Below, one piece after another: positions 11,042 to 22,094 of a DNA stretch of 64,000 bases. Location: NCBI GenBank assembly GCA_011037195.1, contig JAAEAF010003162.1, positions 61,503 to 125,502 on the forward strand. Direction: 5' to 3'. The notes under the pieces are model-generated. The model was not told the DNA's origin. It was given only the letters and a program-made list of their open reading frames with translations, and did not search any database. Within the stretch, counting starts at the first letter, position 1, and each line of letters begins with the position of its first letter. Source of the stretch: Triatoma infestans (taxonomy: Eukaryota; Arthropoda; Insecta; Hemiptera; Reduviidae). The translations under genes and the position numbers were made by a program.

Positions 11042-12509
11042 CAGGGTGACCAGAGTTATATGCTCCACCCACTTTTTTTTGAAACGGCGGGAAATTTCGA
11101 AAAAATAGAAAACACGTATTTAATCATTTTTGGTCTAGTTTATTTTCAGTGATTGATCCATTTTTTATACCCCAATATCCCGAGATACAGCATCCAACTT
11201 TTTTTTTCAAATGGAACATTATATTTTTTTTTGCATATTTTTATAGTAATTGAGCCTCTAAAAAAATTAAAAAAAAAAAATTTAAAATCGGTTAGGTTTT
11301 TCAAAAGTTATGGTAATTTAAAATATGAAAAACAAATTTCAGTTTAATGTCAAAATTACCTTATTTTTTCTTTAAAGAAGCTCTTCAAACTGGACACTAT
11401 CAACGGATAGGCAAGCCAAAGCTCTGACTCCCACGCTCTGTTTGTAGCAGCACTTAGGTGGCAAAGTCAACATCTAGGCAGGCTAGAGTTATTCGACGTT
11501 CCAGATCTTCGACTGAAGGCACGGGATTAAGGTTACTGTACACTTTATTTTTTAGATATCCCCACCAAAAAGCACAATTTTATGGACTGATGAATCAATG
11601 TTTACCAACAATGGCCTTCTTCATCGTTGGAACTTTAGAATATGGGCTGAAGAAAATCCACAAGTTACCTTCGCCACACGCCATCAGGTTGTTTTTTCTA
11701 CAAACGTTTGGTGTGGAGTTTTAGGAAACCAACTACTCGGCCCATACTTCTACAGAGGGAACTTAACTGGTGAAAGGTATCTAACTTTTTTAAGACACAT
11801 TTTGCCAGTTCTGCTTGAAGATGTTCCTCTAAAACGTCGGTTAGATATGTATTTTCAACAAGATGGTTGCCCGGCACATAATGCGAGAGTTGTTCGACGT
11901 TACCTGGACAGAAATTTCCACGAAAAGTGGTTAGGAACTCATGGTCCGATCCAATGGCCACCTCGACCTCCGGACTTACCCCCAATGGACTATTTTTTGT
12001 GGGGATATCTAAAAAATAAAGTGTACAGTAACCTTAATCCCGTGGCTTCAGTCGAAGATATGGAACGTCGAATAACTCTAGCCTGCCTAGATGTTGACTT
12101 TGCCACCTAAGTGCTGCTACAAACAGAGCGTGGGAGTCCAGAGCTTTGGCTTGCTTATCCGTTGATGGTGCCCAGTTTGAAGAGCTTCTTAAAGAAAAAA
12201 TAAGGTAATTTTGACATTAAACTGAAATTTGTTTTTCATATTTTAAATTACCATAACTTTTGAAAAACCTAACAGATTTTAAATTTTTTTAGAGGCTCAA
12301 TTACTATAAAAATATGCAAAAAAAAATATAATGTTCCATTTGAAAAAAAAAGTTGGATGCTGTATCTCGGGATATTGGGGTTTAAAAAAATGGATTAATC
12401 ACTGAAAATAAACTAGACTAAAAATGATTAAATACGTGTTTTCTATTTTTTCGAAATTTCCCGCCGTTTAAAAAAAAAGTGGGTGGAGCATATAACTCTG
12501 GTCACCCTA
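11042..12509 (+). mobile_element. DD41D Tc1/mariner element rearranged into a long inverted repeat (copy 1)
   Basis: Outer ends are CAGGGTGACCAGAGTTATAT and its complement, flanked by TA on both sides. The left arm (11042-11570) is an inverted copy of the right arm (11992-12509). Because the right arm contains the 3' end of the transposase gene, the left arm carries that same coding end in antisense, where the transposase N-terminal half should be. The unique centre holds only the catalytic middle of the gene. Left end reads CAGGG, right end TAGGG. It cannot encode a full transposase, so it must be non-autonomous. Confidence 0.9.
11583..12110 (+). pseudogene. Transposase C-terminal part, DD41D family
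   Basis: Reads from the WTDES motif (first catalytic D at 11589) through FQQDGCPAHNA (second D) to the third D in PPMDYFLWGY, with 41 residues between the second and third, then YLKNKVY and a stop after ...DVDFAT. The spacing and motifs fit the DD41D group of Tc1/mariner (IS630-like, DDE_3) transposases that cut and paste at TA. The helix-turn-helix DNA-binding half is entirely missing and replaced by inverted 3' sequence. The frame is otherwise open. Nearest reading alternatives (Tc3, mariner DD34D) are excluded by the spacing. Confidence 0.85.
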
Positions 12510-12514
12510 TATAG

Positions 12515-12570
12515 TTGTATTAACAGGTGTGAAAGAAAGTCGAATGAGTGTTTCACACCAGATTTTTTAC
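12515..12570 (+). repeat. L-family 3' end
   Basis: GTGTTTCACACCAGATTTTT with the preceding GAAAGT block. The DD41D element apparently landed just inside an L copy. Confidence 0.55.
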
Positions 12571-13225
12571 TCAATAAGAAAATCAGCAGCAATGTGTTAT
12601 GGGCTCCATAAAAGATTTATCTATATTTTGTTTGAATTAATTTATGTTTCTTTTGTTGTGGGGTTTATAATTTTATTTATTTATTTTTTTACTTTTTTAG
12701 TTTGGTGTGAATTCTTTCATAAAGTTTCTGTTTTCATAGTTTAAAGGTCTTATTTCAGAATGTTGTACAGCGGACCATTTCAAAAGGTAAAAAAATGATT
12801 AAATATTCCGTGCCGCTATACTTTTCTCACGGTATGGCTATGGAATAGGACATCAGGATAGTAGAAGTAGAAGCGGGGACAAACTTGTGGCCGTACAGAA
12901 ACACATACTGTGTTGGTTGGTACGGTCCTAATGAGGCTCGTCCGTTGCACGTAGAATAAAGACGGTGCCCAAGGCAGAATACCAACAACTGGACGGTATT
13001 ATATACCAGTGAATCCGGGCACGTAGCAAAAGATTCCCTAGTCTAGTGAGAATGAGGACAATTCCACCCTACCACCTATATTATAACTAAAGTCTTCCAT
13101 CAAATTTGTCACCAATTTTCTAAAAACTATAATCTCTGGCCTATTCTGTAATTTATATGATCGACTACTTTTCATTTGTCTATTCTTTTCTTTCTCTTCT
13201 TACTTTATTTTTGAGAAATTGTTGC
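12570..13225. other. Unassigned spacer
   Basis: About 12820-13080 is less AT-rich and unlike any family here, with no coding domain. The rest is AT-rich. Confidence 0.35.
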
Positions 13226-13229
13226 ATTG

Positions 13230-13486
13230 TTTTTTTTTTTTAATTTTTAATTTTTTTTTAATTTAAGGCACGTCAAATCTTTGGTCGATTATTGGCGCCC
13301 GGAGACTTCTCAGTGCACTGTCGGCCTCCGGAAAGTTTCTCTCGTTACAGATAACACTGCCCATCACCGGTCCGTGAGCTGTAGTCGCTCCAAGAAAGAG
13401 GATAACTAAGGGCAGCATTGCTGGACTTGACCGCGTGACCTCGGCATGGAGTCTAGTGCGCTACCACTGAGCTAAATTCCTTCCCT
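13230..13486 (-). mobile_element. SINE family A (copy 5)
   Basis: T-run, AATTTAAGGCACGTCAAATC, full body, and a degraded pol III head (B box GGTCAAGTCC) ending GGGAAGG. More diverged than the other copies. Confidence 0.75.
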
Positions 13487-13554
13487 TAAATAATTATGTT
13501 GATGCAATTATTATATATTATAAAATATAAAATTTCATTAAACTGTAAATTTCA

Positions 13555-13715
13555 AATAACGAACTTTCTACACGAACATGGTGAATTTGCTTTGACTTTG
13601 GAAGAACATCAAAAAACCGATCAGAAATATAAGAAATGTGCATGCTACGACGGATAAAATACCAGATGTTATTCAGCATTGCCAACCTATGCACAGATTC
13701 AACTTTAAAATTTAT
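13555..13715. mobile_element. H2 element, one arm only (copy b)
   Basis: Shares 'gtgcatgctacgacggataa', 'aaataccagatgttattcag' and a degraded hammerhead box (AAACCGATCAG) with H2 copies at 6.8 and 61.5 kb. The other arm is not visible. Confidence 0.5.
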
Positions 13716-13849
13716 TTCTTTGTCCTGACATAAGTATAGAAATAGACGGGATGACTGTACCTACCCAGGCAAGTAGTAGAATGATTTACATAGTAGTCCA
13801 AAATAAAGTGCCAATAATATTGAACACATATTTAACGTCACACATTCCT

Positions 13850-14225
13850 CAGAAACTTCCATCACTTCCGGTTAAGCGATTTCCTTCAAATTCAGAACTC
13901 TATTAATGCTTCTAATGAACATTAAAATGATATAAGTGATATCTGAAGTGCTAAGAGAAGCTAAATGCTACTGTTTCCTCTCGAACCCCCCAAAATATCA
14001 ATAATTATCCCAGGAGAATGTTTAAAATGTAAGTGAAGTTATTTATGTGTGTAAATAGTATACGAAGTTTAAAGAAAATTGTTGGCGCCGTTTTTGACAA
14101 AATAAAAAATACAAAAAAAAAACAACAAACTAAACAGTAAACTCCCGGTTGGTGGATTTTGCCCGAAACCTTTGTGTCAGATACAGTGGTATTAGTAACT
14201 AAACGGAATACCAAGTTTGATATAT
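13850..14225 (-). repeat. L-family internal sequence, reverse orientation
   Basis: Reverse blocks: 'acttccggttaagcgatttc', 'aagtttaaagaaaattgttg' and 'gaaacctttgtgtcagatac'. Confidence 0.5.
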
Positions 14226-14229
14226 ATAT

Positions 14230-15220
14230 ATTCGGTGATTAGCCAATTTCCAATATTTGATAGCAATGTACTACCACCTACAGTTTTAAGAGAATGTAAT
14301 AAAAAGCAAGGGTGGTCAGTGGCTTGAATTGGTCATCCAGAATGTAAAAGAAATGTGATGGTGTTTCTTATGTTTACAAGAGAAACATGCCTTTTTTATA
14401 AAATATAACAATCTAATTGTATTAGGAAAGGTTTGAGACATGAATTGTGTTCATTACTAAAAGGTAAAGGACCACAGTTATTAGGTGAAGAGAGGCGATT
14501 GTGAGTGTTGTTTCAGGTATGGGGACCCACACAGCGGGAAGTCGTCCTCAAACTCTTAACTTAACCCATAATTCAAGTGAAGAGAAGTTACTGCAGTCAA
14601 CACGGTCGTAAGTTTGCCCTGTCCAGTCTGTGTTGCCGTCTGCTAACTGTCATCGCCAACTACATTTCTACCCTAACCAAAACCTTTTCCGTTGGCTCGT
14701 ACATCATCCGTTCTATTATTTACTTAACAATGTCCTATCATTTTCATTACATTTTCCTTTTTACTTACTTAATATGTTTTATTATTACTTTCCTCTTACA
14801 GGCTGTAAGAGACAGCTATTGTGCTGATCCTGTTTAAGTTTCGAAATTAAATTTTCATCAGAAATGCATTTTTTTTTTTTTTTTGAGATCGCTGGACTCG
14901 AAAAATTATTTTTCACGATTAATCTGTATTTTTTGTTTATATGTGAAAGATAATAAAGTGACATTCAGTTTAGGTATCACGAAGCAGGGGGTTTGACTTG
15001 AAAATTTTCATCAAAATATATTGAATGATTGTGGTTGCAGAAACGTTGTACATAAGAATAGACGAATTGACTAATTGCGCTTAAACAAAACTATAATCTT
15101 TTAACGATTTACTGAGTAAGAAGAGAAAAGAGTGAATGATGTTGGTAGCGTCATGAATGTAGAATGTTAGCGTTGGCTGATGTGAGTCGCCTGATGAATG
15201 ATGTGATTAATATTATATAG
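14230..15220. other. Unassigned AT-rich spacer
   Basis: Contains open frames of up to 86 codons at 14577-14837 with hydrophobic stretches, but no homology I recognise and poor codon character. No repeat end found. Confidence 0.3.
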
Positions 15221-15224
15221 GTGG

Positions 15225-15665
15225 TAAAATTGAAGTGGTACTTTAGAGAAAAGCATAACGCTACTGTTCCACTAGAACCCCCCCCCCCCCAAATCAATTT
15301 TCAAAGGGAAAATACATCAAATAAAAATGATAGGTATTTATGTGTGACAATAGTATATGAAGTTCAAAGAAAATCGTTGGAGCCGTTTTTGAATAAATCA
15401 TGAAAAACTGAAAAACAAAAAAATCATGAATTTTGCTGGAAATCTTTGCGTCTGATGCGGTGGTAATATCTAAATGAAATAATACCAAGTATGAGTCGCT
15501 TCCTGCGACTTTTCATATTTGAGATATTATTTTTCACACACATACAGACACACGGAACATTCGCTAAAAACATTTCCCGTGTTCAGCGGTTCTCCGACAA
15601 ACATGTATTTCCGGTTAAAATTTAATCGCAATACTTACTCTTACTGGGAGTAAAGAGAAAGTAAT
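15225..15665 (-). repeat. L-family copy, reverse orientation, 5' end present
   Basis: Blocks 'tactttagagaaaagcataa', C(10) at about 15279, 'aaatcttt(g)cgtctgatgc', and at the end 'atacttactcttactgggag' with TAAAGAGAAAGTAA, the reverse L start. Confidence 0.55.
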
Positions 15666-15669
15666 AAAT

Positions 15670-16785
15670 AAGCAGTAATTATTCAGTTACTAATTACCTA
15701 AATGATTTCATTAAATGAACAATTGTTTCTAGTGTAAACAGATTGTATTGGTAAAAAGTGTAGATTACGACTAAACGTTTATGTAGCGTTGAGTGGGGGA
15801 GGGGGGGTAGACAGAGTAAGTTAGAGATAGCAGCTAATGTTAAAGGGACCTGTCTATTCTTTTCCCATTATTAAATCTACCATCATCCCCAGAAAAAAAA
15901 AATAATTTATATGTAAAAAATAAAAAAAAAAACATGACAGTTGGGCCAGAGCAGACGGTTGTAGTAGCTACATTCAGGACATATTTTTTACAGAAAGTTT
16001 TAGTAGTCTTTTTGTTTTAAGTGGGGGATCTACACGATTAGGACTGTAGTATAGTCTCTTAGTCAAAAGGTATAAACGTCTTGTGTGCATATAGAAGTGT
16101 AGGCGCGTGTGTCTGTATATATACGCGCAGTGAGTGCAATATAAAAGGTAGGCATAGCGGTGAGCGTATGTCCGTGTGAATGATAAAAGAAGTAAAGCAG
16201 TCAGGTTATAGGTGAGAGGGGGACCCCAGCAGTGTGAGTGAGTGAGAGGCAAAAAGAAAAAAGTACAGAGAAGAAGCGCAGGAGCCGGCGCCGTATCTCC
16301 AACAGATCGGGCCTTGGCCGTCCGCACTGTTACATGAATAAGACGGACACGCTAAGAATCTCGGCCGGTCTGTTTCCTCTTTCCCATATAAACTCCATTT
16401 GTTTGATCAGAAGCGCTCGTTTACTACAAATGTGGCGCCGTTCAAGCTATCCAGTTTTTTGGACCGCCCACATGATAGCTTTTTCGAACTTTAGTACCAA
16501 AAATCATTACAGTAAATCTTGCAATAGAGCTACCAAGGATTCTTAATCATTTTTAAACTCATTAATATTTAATAGAATCATTTGTAGCATAACAAGTATA
16601 TAATTCATAAATGTTTTACGCCTGACAAATAGTTAATGAGTGACAAATTTTCTGTAATTACCCTTAATCAAGTGGAAAAACCCATATAGATTATGATATG
16701 ACGGGGACAAGGGTCAACCTATCAACTGAGGCAGATATATGGAATGATTACATTGTAGAGAGCGCCAATAATATTGCAACAAAAA
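15670..16785. other. Unassigned spacer
   Basis: The stretch 15960-16550 is less AT-rich, with a 102-codon plus frame and a 117-codon minus frame overlapping each other. Neither shows a known domain; both look like chance frames in biased DNA. Confidence 0.3.
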
Positions 16786-16789
16786 CATT

Positions 16790-17110
16790 CCAATTTTAAC
16801 TTCACAAATTCCTCAACTTCAAAAAAATAAATACAAATTGATACGCTTATGTGTAGTTAGCATATCAAGTTTAAAGGTAATCGATATTAGTCGTTTTCGA
16901 AAAAATCCCCCACCCCCCCAAAAAATAAAAATAAAAAACTGAAAAAAACCTCTTCTGTTAAGTCGTACTTTGAATTTTCTTCAAATTTAATATTATATAG
17001 CTAGCATAACCATACATTTTTATGGATAGTTTAATACTAGGGTTCCTCTAAAAGCCCCCCTCCAAAAAATCAATTTTCCCGGGAAAATAGTTCATATAAA
17101 AGATATAGAA
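16790..17110 (-). repeat. L-family internal sequence, reverse orientation
   Basis: Reverse monomer blocks ending 'caattttcccgggaaaatag'. Degraded. Confidence 0.45.
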
Positions 17111-17520
17111 TAGAATAGATTTGAATTAAACAAAAAAAGAAAATTAAAAATATTTAAAAAAAAAAAGTAAAATGTAAAAGAAAGTGCCAAAATTAAAAAG
17201 CATCATCTGTTCATATTTTTAACTATTTGTAAAAATTAATAACATAATGGTAAAATATAAATTAAGAGAGAATTGTTCAAAACTAAAAATTGACCATATA
17301 ATACAAAAAACTGTTAAATACAATTTACTTTTCAACATTATTACAGTAAAGACTGCAATTTTCAATGCAGATATACAACCTAAAAGTACACATTTATTGA
17401 ACTTATGGATATTATCAATTATTAAATATATTTTCTAAATTTCCTTCATTATCAATATTCATGTTTAATATATTCAATTAAATATTTAGTATAGGTACCG
17501 ACGAAGTGGATTTTTTTTTT
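17110..17520. other. Very AT-rich spacer
   Basis: Mostly A/T, with a 63-codon frame at 17247 that is compositionally driven. Nothing recognised. Confidence 0.35.
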
Positions 17521-17522
17521 TA

Positions 17523-17760
17523 GGGAAGGGAATAGCTGAGTGGTTAGCGTACTGAACTCCCACGCGGAGGACCCGGGTTCGAGACCAGTGCTGCCCTTAG
17601 ATTTTTTTCTTCCTAGGAGCCTCTACAGCTCCTAGTTCGGTGATGGATAGTGTTGTCTATAGCGAGAGAACACAGGCTGGCAGTGCACTGAGAAGGCCCC
17701 AGGCGCCAATGACCATAGATGTTGACGCGCCATAAAATAAAATAAATAAATAAATAAAAA
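17523..17760 (+). mobile_element. SINE family A, full length (copy 6)
   Basis: GGGAAGGGAATAGCTGAGTG, B box GGTTCGAGACC, body CTTCCTAGGAGCCTCTACAG, 3' end GTTGACGCGCCATAA and an (AATA)n tail. Confidence 0.85.
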
Positions 17761-17981
17761 GATATTATGTTTAAAAATTATACGACAATGGTCTGGATGA
17801 TCTAACCTCAGTTACCAGACAATTTTTTTTGCTTTAAAATACTATCTCTGAATTCTAAATACATTTCTCTTGATCTCAAGTTATACTAATTTTCCTGTAT
17901 AAAAGGGTGAAAACTAGAATTCAAAGCAGAGGTTTATATTAAGTGAAAGATTTATGATTCCTGAAATAAATGTGATATATA

Positions 17982-19463
17982 TAGGGTGACCAGAGTTATA
18001 TGCTCCATCCACTTTTTTTTAAACGGCGGGAAATTTCGAAAAAATAGAAAACACGTATTTAATCATTTTTAGTCTAGTTTATTTTCAGTGATTGATCCAT
18101 TTTTTTAAACCCCAATATCCCGAGATACAGCATCCAACTTTTTTTTTTCAAATGGAACATTATATTTTTTTTTGCATATTTTTATAGTACTTGAGCCTCT
18201 AAAAAAAAAAAAAATTTAAAATCGGTTAGGTTTTTCAAAAGTTATGGTAATTTAAAATATGAAAAACAAATTTCAGTTTAATGTCAAAATTACCTTATTT
18301 TTTCTTTAAAAAGAAGCTCTTCAAACTGGACACTATCAACGGATAGGCAAGCCAAAGCTCTGGACTCCCACGCTCTGTTTGTAGCAGCACTTAGGTGGCA
18401 AAGTCAACATCTAGGCAGGCTAGAGTTATTCGACGTTCCATATCTTCGACTGAAGCCACGGGATTAAGGTTACTGTACACTTTATTTTTTAGATATCCCC
18501 ACAAAAAATAGTCCATTGGGGTTAAGTCCGGAGGTCGAGGTGGCCATTGGATCGGACCATGAGTTCCTAACCACTTTTCGTGGAAATTTCTGTCCAGGTA
18601 ACGTCGAACAACTCTCGCATTATGTGCCGGGCAACCATCTTGTTGAAAATACATATCTAACCGACGTTTTAGAGGAACATCTTCAAGCAAAACTGGCAAA
18701 ATGTCTCTTAAAAAAGTTAGATACCTTTCACCAGTTAAGTTCCCTCTGTAGAAGTATGGGCCGATTAGTTGGTTTCCTCAAACTCCACACCAAACGTTTG
18801 TAGAAAAAACAACCTGATGGCGTGTGGCGAAGGTAACTTGTGGATTTTCTTCAGCCCATATTCTAAAGTTCCAACGATTAAGAAGGCCATTGTTGGTAAA
18901 CTTTGATTCATCAGTCCATAAAATTGTGCATTTTTTGTGGGGATATCTAAAAAATAAAGTGTACAGTAACCTTAATCCCATGACTTCAGTCGAAGATATG
19001 GAACGTCGAATAACTCTAGCCTGCCTAGATGTTGACTTTGCCACCTAAGTGCTGCTACAAACAGAGCGTGGGAGTCCAGAGCTTTGGCTTGCCTATCCGT
19101 TGATGGTGCCCAGTTTGAAGAGCTTCTTTAAAGAAAAAATAAGGTAATTTTGACATTAAACTGAAATTTGTTTTTCATATTTTAAATTACCATAACTTTT
19201 GAAAAACCTAACCGATTTTAAATTTTTTTTTTTTTATTTTTTTAGAGGCTCAATTACTATAAAAATATGCAAAAAAAAATATAATGTTCCATTTGAAAAA
19301 AAAAAGTTGGATGCTGTATCTCGGGATATTGGGGTATAAAAAAATGGATCAATCACTGAAAATAAACTAGACTAAAAATGATTAAATACGTGTTTTCTAT
19401 TTTTTCGAAATTTCCCGCCGTTTAAAAAAAAAGTGGGTGGAGCATATAACTCTGGTCACCCTG
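17982..19463 (-). mobile_element. DD41D element rearranged into a long inverted repeat (copy 2)
   Basis: Same structure as the element at 11042-12509 but in the opposite orientation: outer ends flanked by TA, arms 17982-18509 and about 18930-19463. The TAGGG end again lies beside the transposase 3' end and CAGGG at the other. The junction between inverted arm and unique centre falls at the same place in both copies. They therefore share one rearranged ancestor instead of two separate rearrangements. Confidence 0.9.
18391..18918 (-). pseudogene. Transposase C-terminal part, DD41D family, with nonsense codon
   Basis: Nearly identical to the copy at 11583-12110: WTDES at the start, FQQDG, LTPMDYFLWGY, end ...DVDFAT. 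A TGA at 18778-18780 replaces the leucine codon seen in copy 1 after NVWCGV. Upstream (18919-19044) the frame stays open into the inverted arm, so an antisense-derived peptide is fused in frame to the catalytic core. That frame opens with GTG, not ATG. Confidence 0.85.
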
Positions 19464-19469
19464 TATATG

Positions 19470-19800
19470 TATGTGTGAAGATGTATGAGAAGTTTAAAGA
19501 AATTCGTTGGAACCATTTTTATGAAAATCAAGGAAAAAATTGAAAAAAAAAAAAAATTAATAAAGTCGCATTGCCGTGTAAGATGCGATGGTGAGTGCCT
19601 AAATGAAATGCCAAGTTCTAGCTTCCCAAAATTTTTTGATTTTGAAATCTTTTGTTCACACATAGAACATATTCATGCAGACCATTTTCCAAAATCCAAC
19701 TTGTTTGGACTCACTAGACCACCAAACTTGTATATTTTCGGTGGAGACACAGTATTGAAAATTTATAATCGTGAGACAGAAAATATTCAATATTATTTAT
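19470..19800 (-). repeat. L-family internal sequence, reverse orientation
   Basis: 'agtttaaagaaattcgttgg', 'aaatgaaatgccaagttcta' and 'tattttcggtggagacacag' are diverged reverse L blocks. The DD41D copy 2 abuts them. Confidence 0.45.
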
Positions 19801-19809
19801 TAAGATTTA

Positions 19810-20560
19810 TTTTATTTGGATTGTTTTGTTTTATAAAGTAGAGCCGTCAACGAGGGCTCCACGCCAGTATAACCATATAAAGATAAATAAATGTTATTGG
19901 ATATTAATGGGTTAACATTTAGTTGCCCCCCCCTCTCTTTGAAAGAACAAATTCCATTTGGGTGGCTTTTACTAAACACAAAAAGGGTCGGACGAATCAT
20001 TCTAAGACAATGTTGGTTTACGGCTCCGCCTACCTGCCTAAACAGACAGGCCACAAATGATGCTACAAAAGATGCGGGCGTGTCCCAACAATGACATATA
20101 TACACTACTTTCAATGAGTTCACAATGTTTTTACTTTTATTCTTTTATCTTTTGCCTTTTTTAAATTTATCAATTTCTTTTACATTTTTTTACGTCTCTT
20201 ACATCAATAAGAGACTTTTTGGTTGATTTTGCATTCAAATTTTAAAATTGATTTATCATTTTGAGAGGTCTCCAAAATGTAATTAGGGTATGATCAGTAC
20301 GTGTGTTTGTTCGTGTGTTTAAACAATATATACTCAAAAATGAAAAATTCAAATCTGACATTCAATTTAGGTACTGCTGTCGTATTTGACACAAACGCTT
20401 CGGTCATAAACCATCAACCAGAAATACGATATTAATTATTTTAGTCTTTATTTGGTAAGATGATGCTAATATATTGAATTATTCAATTTTATATCGGATT
20501 CGCAATGGGTAGTACGTTGCATTTAGCTTCAATCTTTAAAGCATGAAATTTCGTCCTTAG
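19810..20560. other. Unassigned region
   Basis: A 103-codon minus frame (19812-20123) reads through with no domain I can name. It may be part of a TE untranslated region. The 20300-20460 part resembles the L internal block ('aaatgaaaaattcaaatctg'). Confidence 0.3.
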
Positions 20561-20564
20561 TTTA

Positions 20565-21560
20565 GATTGGAAAACGGGGAAGGCAAAGCTTCATTCTACT
20601 GCGACCTGCATTAAGAGGACTATTGTGGATCCTATAGGATTATTTATTTATTTATTTTGTGGTTTTGTACGTCTTTGCAATTACCAGTTATTTTGTTTTT
20701 GAGGGCTGGAAAAAACCAACATATTGACAAGGATTATTAACTACCTTTGGCTTCTAATTGCCTCCAACTGCCAATATTTTGGTGGAAAAAAACCAGCCCT
20801 GTCTTTTCAAATTAACATATCCCTTTTACTATTCCATAAGGCTCCTGCACCCTCTTCCCTTTCTTCATTCTCTATCATTGCAGAGATAAGGGTATCTTGA
20901 GCGATGCGGCTCTTATTCTTAATCTTTTAGACTTGTCATATCTGAAAAAAATTTGTGGTCAATGGCTTTGTATATATATATTATGTTGTTTTGGTGTCTA
21001 GTATGAGTGAAATGAACACAGAACTACAGAAAGATAATTCCTAATTCGACTTATATTTTTATTTTATTCCCTTTGATGAACTTATATATGCAAAAAAGCG
21101 CTTCCTTTTCCATTAGTGCCAATATGCTTTTTGCGCTGCAAGGAAATCGTACATACTCGGACAGTTCGGTTAAAAACGTTCCTCTTTTTTTACTATACAT
21201 GTTACAGCTAAAGAGTAAATGATAGATATCACCATCCTTCCCGTTATCGCAATCGCATTTGGGATTATTTACAATGCGTATTTTATAAAGGTACGGCTTG
21301 GTGAGGTTATGGTTAAATCTCAGCCCCATTATCGTGGTGTAAAACTACTCCTAGGATTATAGCACATCATTCAGCTAGGCCCCCTTAATCAGGCCTAGCA
21401 TCCTTCGGGATTGCTTGTCCCCAATTAAAGAAACCTTGTCCTCATCAGACTGCCACACTCACAGAGGATGTATACCGGGATTTCCTCTTCGACCTTGTAG
21501 AATCGGCATAACGCGCTATCTGTAAGTAAAGTTTCGACCTTATTAACAGGTCATTCTCAA
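20565..21560 (-). mobile_element. I/Outcast-like non-LTR relic split by a nested element
   Basis: The parts 20565-20643 and 21352-21560 are the minus-strand counterpart of the relic at 41.9-42.5 kb; shared text includes 'gtcgaagaggaaa', 'gacaaggtttctt' and 'ggggacaagcaatcccgaag'. They code for the 3' CCHC-type tail region of a retrotransposon polyprotein, broken by stops. The interruption is the element at 20644-21351. Confidence 0.6.
20644..21351 (-). mobile_element. 5'-truncated non-LTR element nested in another, with (AATA)n tail
   Basis: Flanked by the 9-bp direct repeat TAGGATTAT (20635-20643, 21352-21360). On the minus strand it ends in (ATAA)n. The frame 21051-21329 encodes a C-terminal zinc-knuckle region: LRFNHNLTKPYLYKIR, then C-x-C...H....C (PKCDCDNGKDGDIYHLLFSC). 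That is typical of the end of jockey- or RTE-like polyproteins. Only this terminal part was inserted. Confidence 0.7.
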
Positions 21561-21714
21561 TAATGCTAAAGATATTAAACACACAAAAAATATTACACTA
21601 GAAATTTTAGTTCTAACATTACATAACACTTTTTTATTAAGAATGGGTTACCCGAGGGTGCAGGGCCTAAATGGCTCTTATCCCCACTCCCACTATATAA
21701 AAAAAGAAAGTTGT

Positions 21715-21990
21715 ATTCATTGCAGTAAGAGACAGTGATGTGAGTGTTTCATGCCAGATTTTTTTTTTTTATTCTTTAGTAAAGAGTTTTTTTTACTTTA
21801 GTAAAGTAAAGTGAAAGTATTGTATGATCATGTCAAATTTTTGAGATTCAGTTTTCACTGCATATACATGTTTTGAGGTCCCCTGAGTCAGAAAAAAAAA
21901 TATTTTCAGCAAATAGTCTGTCTGTGTGTGTGTGTGTGTATGTGTGTGTATGAGTGTGTAGACTTAATTTCGAAAATATATCATGATCGC
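21715..21990 (+). repeat. L-family 3' end followed by a new L 5' end
   Basis: 'gagtgtttcatgccagattt' (3' end) at 21740, then from about 21790 a forward 5' part: 'gaaagtattgtatgatcatg', 'gttttgaggtcccctgagtc', and (GT)n at 21922-21950. Confidence 0.55.
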
Positions 21991-22094
21991 AATATTTTCA
22001 GTAATAAGACAATGTACAAATAGAAAGATTATTATGTGGATAGTTAGTGATATATTAAGGTTAATTATTAAAAATAAATAAAATAAATAAATGA

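Noticed and set aside
14577..14837. 86-codon hydrophobic frame as a membrane peptide
   Set aside because: Hydrophobicity follows from T-rich sequence; no start context, conservation or neighbours to support it.
15974..16546. Opposing ~100-codon frames
   Set aside because: They overlap each other on opposite strands and show no domain; chance frames in less AT-rich DNA.
19812..20123. 103-codon minus frame as a host gene
   Set aside because: No recognised domain, and an AT-rich surround with L traces; more likely TE untranslated sequence.
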